In this document: piece after piece, positions 58,041 through 64,000 of the stretch
How positions within the stretch are numbered: the first letter of the stretch is position 1
Layout: each line of letters starts with the position of its first letter
DNA from: Oscheius tipulae
Taxonomy: Eukaryota; Nematoda; Chromadorea; Rhabditida; Rhabditidae
Direction of reading: 5' to 3'
Assembly: GCA_037178975.1 (NCBI GenBank)
Contig: JASJZH010000003.1
Coordinates: forward strand, 558,001-622,000
DNA length: 64,000 bases
Notes under the pieces: generated by a model
The model's database searches: none
Seen by the model: only the letters and a program-made list of their open reading frames with translations
Told to the model about the DNA's origin: nothing
Made by a program: the position numbers and the translations under genes

Positions 58041-58289
58041 AAAAAGAGTTGCAGATCTTTTAGTTATATGTGCAGTCAGTAACACAGTAAGCCTCGCAGG
58101 AGGTTCTAGTGTATCCTTTTCTGTTCTTTGGGGAACAGTAACGCCGACACCTAGAAAGGAAATCTGTCTCTCCGTCTTTCTGTCTCGACTGTTTGTCGAC
58201 AGTCTTTCGCTGGTAGCAACAGAGTTCATCGTCACAGTTCTGAATTCTGAAAATCCAACTCAATTAGTTGGCAACAATTTACAACACAA

Positions 58290-58392
58290 TGTACAGCTTT
58301 TTGCTTTGCTTTTGTTTCGTGGCCACGGACAAACAAACAGACAAACAAAGAAACAGAATCCGCCACAGAAACCATCGCGCTTTAGATAGTAG
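58290..58392 (+). repeat. dispersed repeat R2, copy left of lectin copy B
   Basis: GCTTTTGTTTCGTGGCCACG, GACAAACAAACAGAC and CCACAGAAACCATCGCG(C/T)TTTAGA. The same words in the same order and orientation occur at 60555-60640, directly right of the duplicated lectin segment. Confidence 0.75.
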
Positions 58393-58396
58393 AGAT

Positions 58397-60525
58397 CAAT
58401 CTAATCGCTTCCGTTACATCGAAATCGTTTCAACATTCAAATTGAGGGTTAGGTAAGAATCCTGAAATTGTTGAAGTAGAATTTATGGTAAGTAATAGAA
58501 AAAGAATGGGAAAGAAGTTAGAAAATTGACGAAATTGAGGAGGGGAGGAAGGAAAATGAGGAAATTGTCTATTTGGATATACGGTCACGCTGCTCTTTTA
58601 CGCAATACAGGCCCTATTTGCAGCAAACCCGCATCTTTTGTACTGCAGCTTGGTCTAGGTGTCTCTTCCAACTACTTCGCTACTACTAAAGCGTGTTCTG
58701 AGTTACTTCAAGCGTCTGCAAATAGTTATACCTGTCCAAAATGCACTGCAACTAGAGCAGCTTCACACTTCTCTAATGAATTTTGGACGGTTAAAAAAAT
58801 TTCGTACGGCAATATTTCATTGGACTAATGTAGACACGGACCCTAAACAGGGTTCTCTTCCATCTAAGGTGTCCGATAGTTTTAACCGTCCGAAGTTTTT
58901 TTTATAGACGTCCGAACATGATGTTTTAGGTTAAGAGGTACAATTTGTGACTAACAGTCATAATTTGAGAGGGTATCCAAAATCCCAAGACTTGGTGCCG
59001 GCACAATATATCGTTTACTCTAAAAAGATGCAAACTTAGGGGCTAAACTGTGCAACATAATCGAATTGTGACTGTGAGTCAGTGTTATTCTAAGACACAT
59101 GTTCGGACGGTTAAAAAAATTACCAGAAGGTTATATTTTGCATTGGGCACCTAATACAGAACTGGACCCCAAACAGCAAAGGTGTAAATTCCGTCCTTGC
59201 GTCAGCATAAGCCATAAGTTAGCAAGGGGAAGCCTGTCACGAATTTATGCAGCAGGTCCAATCTGGCGGGCGAGTTTGAACATAGACAATGCTCATTTTG
59301 GGATGGCTAAACAAAAAGAAAGTTTTACGAAAAAAGAATAGGGACAGCGTTAGAGAATAAGATGATGACTGAAGACAGGTGAACAAGATTTGTCAAGGAC
59401 AAGTTAGCATGAGAAAAGAGAAGTTGAATCCGGTCCCCTTCCATCACAATGAACTTTATTCACATTCTCTTACAAACATACGGGAGCGCAACGGTCCAAC
59501 TTGGCAGTACGCATTCACCATCGTCGAAATAGCCGACAGTGGAGCCATAGTTCATCTGAATACTTAAACATTTGACTGAAAAAGGAACGTACCATAACAC
59601 AGGTTTGCCGAGCACTAATATAGTCCGGCTGTCCTGGCCTCCAAGTAGCCGCTGTCAGATAGTCCCAAGGTGTTCCGTCGAGCCAAGTCCAACGTCATTA
59701 GTACCAGGAGGACGCGTAGTAGCTGCACATATTTTTGTACCACCAAGCCAGATAGCAACCATATTCGCTAGCGCTGAGAATTATCATATTACAAGATTTG
59801 ATAATAAACTTGCTGTTCACAAAAGCTTGCTCTGCAGCACTATGAATGGAGGTCAATGTAGCTCCTAGTTCTGCACAGCCCGTTACTGCATCAGGCTGAT
59901 ATACACGAGTGTTGACAAAGCAGTAGTTGTACCCTTGGAAGAGCTGCCAGCCGGTTAGACAATCAGCTGAAACATAACCTCTAAGATATAAAGAGGGGCA
60001 GACAGACAGATGAATAGATGGACAGAGACAGAAAGACCGAGAGGAAGAGAGAGAAGTATCCTCCCCTAACGTAACAGGCTGCCAGGTCCATTCTACATAT
60101 AAACGCGAGAGGTCATCGTATGTGTAGCCTTTTGGCAGAAACTGGAACGGAGAACAGCAGGGATTGAGAACTTACGTAAAATTTAAAATCTAAAACTGTA
60201 CTCACGTAAAGTTGTAGTTGCAGTAGTTGTTGTACTAGTCGTTGTTGTAGTCGTTGTAGTAGTTGTTGTAGGTACCGTCGGCGGCACCGTTGTGCTCTCA
60301 ATATTGTAGGCCGGAAAATCATAGGTGTAGGTAGCCACGCAGGCTAAAATAGCCGAAAAGGAAGAAAGAGGACAATCATAGGTCCGTTGCATGCTTGATA
60401 GCGGAAGGATAGGCGATTCATCCGATTGCTTTGTCCATTTCAACGGCGAATCACCTTGTCAATTGCCGCGTTTCCTGCTGGCGCAGCGGTAATCTTAGTG
60501 GGACCGAAAGACCAGAAACTGTAGA
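58397..60525 (-). repeat. segmental duplication, copy B
   Basis: Counterpart of 48047-50055. It carries an extra stretch of about 170 bp at about 59985-60150 (with a GACAGACAGA-type tract) that copy A lacks, and a shorter linker codon run. Bounded by R2 copies on both sides. Confidence 0.85.
59460..60392 (-). pseudogene. C-type lectin, copy B, frameshifted
   Basis: Same four-exon layout as copy A: 60392-60206 (signal peptide and Thr-rich linker), 59966-59814, about 59775-59595 and about 59555-59460. Exon 3 lacks 7 nt (between 59692 and 59693) that copy A has. This removes the conserved ATCW cysteine codon and shifts the frame into an early stop after GTNDVG. The donor of exon 2 has changed from GTAAGT to GCAAGT. 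The last exon still encodes a clean lectin end (CVLPSWTVALPYVCKRM), closer to the family consensus (Trp kept) than copy A. So decay is recent and limited; the gene could still give a truncated secreted protein. Confidence 0.8.
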
Positions 60526-60544
60526 CTTTCTGAACAACAAACTT

Positions 60545-60650
60545 CTAGACAACATAATTGGTTTGCTTGTTTCGTGGCCACGGACAAACAAAAAAACAGA
60601 CAGAGTCCTCCACAGAAACCATCGCGTTTTAGAGATTTGCTGTTATTCAA
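60545..60650 (+). repeat. dispersed repeat R2, copy right of lectin copy B
   Basis: TTGCTTGTTTCGTGGCCACG, GACAAACAAAAAAACAGAC and CCACAGAAACCATCGCGTTT. Direct repeat of 58290-58392. Confidence 0.75.
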
Positions 60651-60772
60651 ATAGCCCACCAGAATACAACCGTATTGACTGTGTTTGTATAGGAAGACCT
60701 TAACGCTAAGGCACTTCGTCCAACGCCTTATCTTATCTATGCTGCAGCAAGGAGAAGAGTACCAGCCGCAAA

Positions 60773-63700
60773 ATGCAAAAAATTTACAATAGGCCGGTTC
60801 CCGATCCGCATGAGGATGTTGTAAAACAGTTCCCGTACGTTGTAAGTGTTTCTATATATTTTTACGCTTTTTTTCAGTTCTGCTTAGCAGTGGAGAGAAA
60901 AAATTGGAAGGAACTCAAAAAGGACCCATGCCGCTCCATTACGCTGTTTGCTCTAACATTAGAGGAGTACCATACAAATCCATCCCTCTTGACACGAGAC
61001 ATCTCCAAACCAGAGCATAAACATTGGTGTATTACAGTTGGTTATGACGAAGAACTATGGTACAGTTCCGAAAAGCTTGAAGACCTGCGAATTGTTTCGA
61101 TTTTCCGGTATGGCAATTAGCAGATTTTCAGGTTACAGTAGAAGAATTTCAAGCCTTATGGAATCAACTTTGCAATGCTCAACTGTTGGACATAAAGCAG
61201 TGTACAACATTCTTTTTTTACGAGTACGGGTATTATGAGCGTATAGCCATATGAAACAGGATATCTATTGTTCTGAAAGAAAGTTATCGGATTGTTTATT
61301 ACACAGCAGTTGTGAAGCTTGTAGAAGAAATGGTATTTCAGTATGTAATTGTCACCAAAAATTTTGATCAGGCTTTGTTGAAATACGAAGGATATTCCCA
61401 TTTTCTCCGGCTGTTCGACTTGGTGATGTTTATTAGTCAATCAGCTATTGCAAACATGCAGGATGAAATGTTCGAATGCGAAGAATCACGAGAATACTAT
61501 TCATTGTTTAAGGTGAGTTGAATTCTAAAGTGAACCGAATGATTTTAAAGAAATGGATAGTAGCTGTGGACGAACTCTACACACAGTATTCTGCATTTTA
61601 TCTTGAAATTATAAATGAAAGGAACACTAACAAACTGCTAGCACTTCCGCAAAATGTCATCAGCTTCACTCAAGAAGAACAAAACTTGCTTCACAAGTTA
61701 ACAGTTAGGGGTTTTGAAAATTGCAACTTTTATCTTTCAGGAAGAAAATCTCCGTCGTATTCAAGTGAAAGCAAAGGTACAATCTATGCTGAAAGATTTT
61801 CTCACATCGGATGGTTCATGTCAAGATGTGAACATTGGTAAATATCTGCCCCTCGACTTGTTGAGGAAGGATTGTTTCTTGGTATTCAATACAACAAGGT
61901 TGTTTTTGAAGGAATCGCTAAGACGGGAAAGTTTTCTATTAAAATCGTGTATTTCACTTACTTTTAGAACGAATACGAGAATGAAAAGTATCGGATTGTT
62001 TACCACACAGCAGTTGTAAAGCTTGTAGAAGAAATGGTATTTCAGCGTGTAATTGTCACCAAAAATTTTGATCAGGCTTTGTTGAAATACAATGGATATT
62101 CCCATTTCCTCCGGCTGTTCGACTTGGTGGCAGCTACTAGTGAATCAGCTATTGAAACCATGCAGGATGAAATGTTCAAATGCAAAGAATCACGAGAATA
62201 CTATTCATTGTTTAAGATAAATTGGATCCTAAAGTGAACCGAATGATTTTTAAAGAAATGGATAGTAGCTGTGGACGAACTCTACACACAGTATTCTGCA
62301 TTTTATCTTAAAATTATAAATGCAGAGAACACTAACAAACTGCTAGCACTTCCGCAAAATGTCATCAGCTTCACTCAAGAAGAACAAAACTTGCTTCACA
62401 AGTTAACAGTTAGGGATTTTGACATTTGCGACTTTTATCTTTTAGAGAGAAAATCTCCGTCGTTTTCAAGTGCTAAGAAGGGTAAGAAATATGCTGAAAG
62501 ATTTTCTCGCACCACCGGCTGGTTTACCTCAAGATTACCTACACTTCGACTTGTTGGGACCGAAAAATTACTTCTTGGTCTTCAATGAAACTAGGGAGTT
62601 TTTAGAGGAATCTCTAAAACCGGAAAGTTTTCTAGTAAAATCGTGTATTTCACTCACTTTTAGAACGAATACAAAGATGAAAAGTGCACCGATGCCCTTT
62701 TTGGCTTGTTGAAATTGGTGCCAGCTCTGCCTCTTGTTGTGCGCAACTTTTTCCCGGTAAGTGAAAGAAGCTGGTACTCTCTCCCCCTATGCCTGGATGG
62801 CCGAGGAGTGGTTGGGGAGGTACTCGTTTACGACAGTTTTCAGAAAACAATTCCTCAAACTGTGACTGTCGAACTGCCACCAAACGATGCTGCAGACAAG
62901 TCAAGAGACGATAATTGGTTGTTGGAATGCCTTTTGAACGTATTTGAGGCGAAAGGTCCCTATCTTTTTCATTTTTTGTTGCCGGGATTTGAGACGTATA
63001 TGGCGGTAAGAACACTATGTTCATACGACAATGGGCGTAAGACATTAAAGCCAAGCATTAAGAAAAATCTATTAAGAAGAAGCATCCAAGAATCTTCTTC
63101 AGTACTTACAACCAGTCACTAATCTGAGTGTTCAAGATCTGGAGGATTTTATAATTATAAATCAATCAAATTATAGAATATACAAAATTATATGGCTTCC
63201 AAAATTCCAGACTAATGATTAAAACGGATACGTTTTACAGAAAGGTCTTCGAGAAGTGTTCAGAGGTTTGAATGGCTCTGATTCGACCACGATTTAGTAG
63301 AACAAATTCTTACATGGAGAGCGGCTTTACGCCCTAGCTGATCACCTAAGATTTGTTGAAGAGATCAGGAATCGTTTCAATGAATACAGCGAAGTGAGTT
63401 GTGTCGCCGAAATCAGAAACTTTTATTGTAGAAAGCCTGTGACATGTTCTGGGAAGAGACAAATAGTACTCTGAACTTTGGGACACTGCTTATCTACTTC
63501 CATGTAGCATTTAAAAGTAGAGAGAAGTAATCTTTGCGTGATTATAGGTCCTGAAAAAGTACTTGAGCAAGAAACAAGAGAAACGTTTGGAGAAAAAACT
63601 TCGACAACGTCAACATGCAGAACAATCTTTTCTCAAGTATCTCTATGATCCAGAACAAAGGAAACATGCAACCATCAGATATTGGACTGAAGTTTATCCC

Positions 63701-64000
63701 TATGTATTCTTTCTGTCATTTGTAAAAGTTTTTCTGGTAAGTTTCGTCATCCGCCTTTGATTTTGAACAGTTCCATACCCAAGATGACGAGAGAGAAAAA
63801 CAGCAGCAGTGTTTAAATCGCCTGGTGGACACTCTTGAGTCCTTTCCGAAGCTGAAAGAACTTCTGACTCGTCAAAGAATCACCCCCGAGATGTACTTTC
63901 ACGAGGTAACTTATGGTTTTAATTGAACCAACTTGTTTCTAGTTTCTCTACAAAAAACTGACGACATCGTCAAAAAGTGCGCCCCTGGATCAGCTGAAGT
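60773..64000 (+). CDS. large multi-exon protein of unknown function (continues right)
   Basis: Starts ATGCAAAAAATT; exon 1 60773-60841 (MQKIYNRPVPDPHEDVVKQF), exon 2 from 60878 (AVERKNWKELKKDPC), then many short exons with introns of 35-60 nt up to the window end. Recurrent blocks: YRIVYYTAVVKLVEEMVF…TKNFDQALLKYEGYSHFL, KWIVAVDELYTQYSAFYLEI and LRRIQVKAKVQSMLKDFL, each present twice because of an internal duplication. Later exons encode VTVELPPNDAADKSRDD, VLKKYLSKKQEKRLEKKLRQ and HTQDDEREKQQQCLNRL. The composition is helical and charged, with no signal peptide or membrane segment. I do not recognise any domain. In the second repeat the donor after FNETR appears as AG|GG instead of GT, so that exon may be skipped or the copy is decaying. 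Confidence 0.6.
61277..62682 (+). repeat. tandem duplication of about 705 bp within the last gene
   Basis: 61277-61981 and 61982-62682 are close to 90 percent alike by eye, for example TATCGGATTGTTTA(T/C)(T/C)ACACAGC at 61283 and 61988, and CTATTCATTGTTTAAG at 61497 and 62202. Each unit holds about three exons and two introns and keeps splice sites. Confidence 0.85.

Overview
The window reads as nuclear DNA of a nematode. Introns are short (about 35-60 nt, usually GT...TTTCAG) and many end in a CTGTCTCT-type tract. Exons carry typical nematode families: serpentine chemoreceptors, a BTB protein, an F-box-like lineage-specific family, a Thr-rich C-type lectin, a bestrophin and LEA-like proteins. 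A likely trans-splice acceptor lies just before the Wntless start. The genus cannot be fixed from sequence alone. Coordinates and splice sites below were worked out by hand.

Left third (1-21 kb): a small secreted-protein gene running off the left edge (-), a chemoreceptor-like fragment (-), a 62-residue membrane protein (+), an 896-bp perfect-looking foldback element with tRNA-like boxes, a five-exon serpentine receptor (-), a Helitron helicase remnant, a divergent protein-kinase-like gene (+), a tandem pair of F-box-like paralogues (one decayed, one intact, both +) and a Wntless/MIG-14 homologue (+). The Wntless gene has an in-frame TGA and has lost a conserved exon.

Middle (21-46 kb): an orphan 3' exon (-), a kinase-like tail (+), a BTB gene with a partial tandem copy (+), a large CAP-Gly coiled-coil gene of about 20 exons (-) with tRNA-Pro and tRNA-Asp genes inside one intron, a bestrophin chloride-channel gene (-), a spaced-motif array (GACAGTACGGG) and two tandem LEA-like genes (-).

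Right third (46-64 kb): an internally deleted mariner with intact TIRs and a TA duplication. A 2-kb segment holding a C-type lectin gene occurs twice (48.05-50.06 and 58.40-60.53 kb). Between the two copies lies a degraded CR1/Jockey-like LINE joined head-on to a truncated Helitron. The window ends in an unrecognised multi-exon gene (+) with a recent internal tandem duplication of about 705 bp. Several dispersed repeat families (called R1 and R2 here) link distant parts of the window.

No coherent new multi-gene system was found. The strongest oddities are the broken Wntless gene, the lectin duplication around a transposon island, the foldback element with pol III-like boxes, and the spaced TACGGG array.
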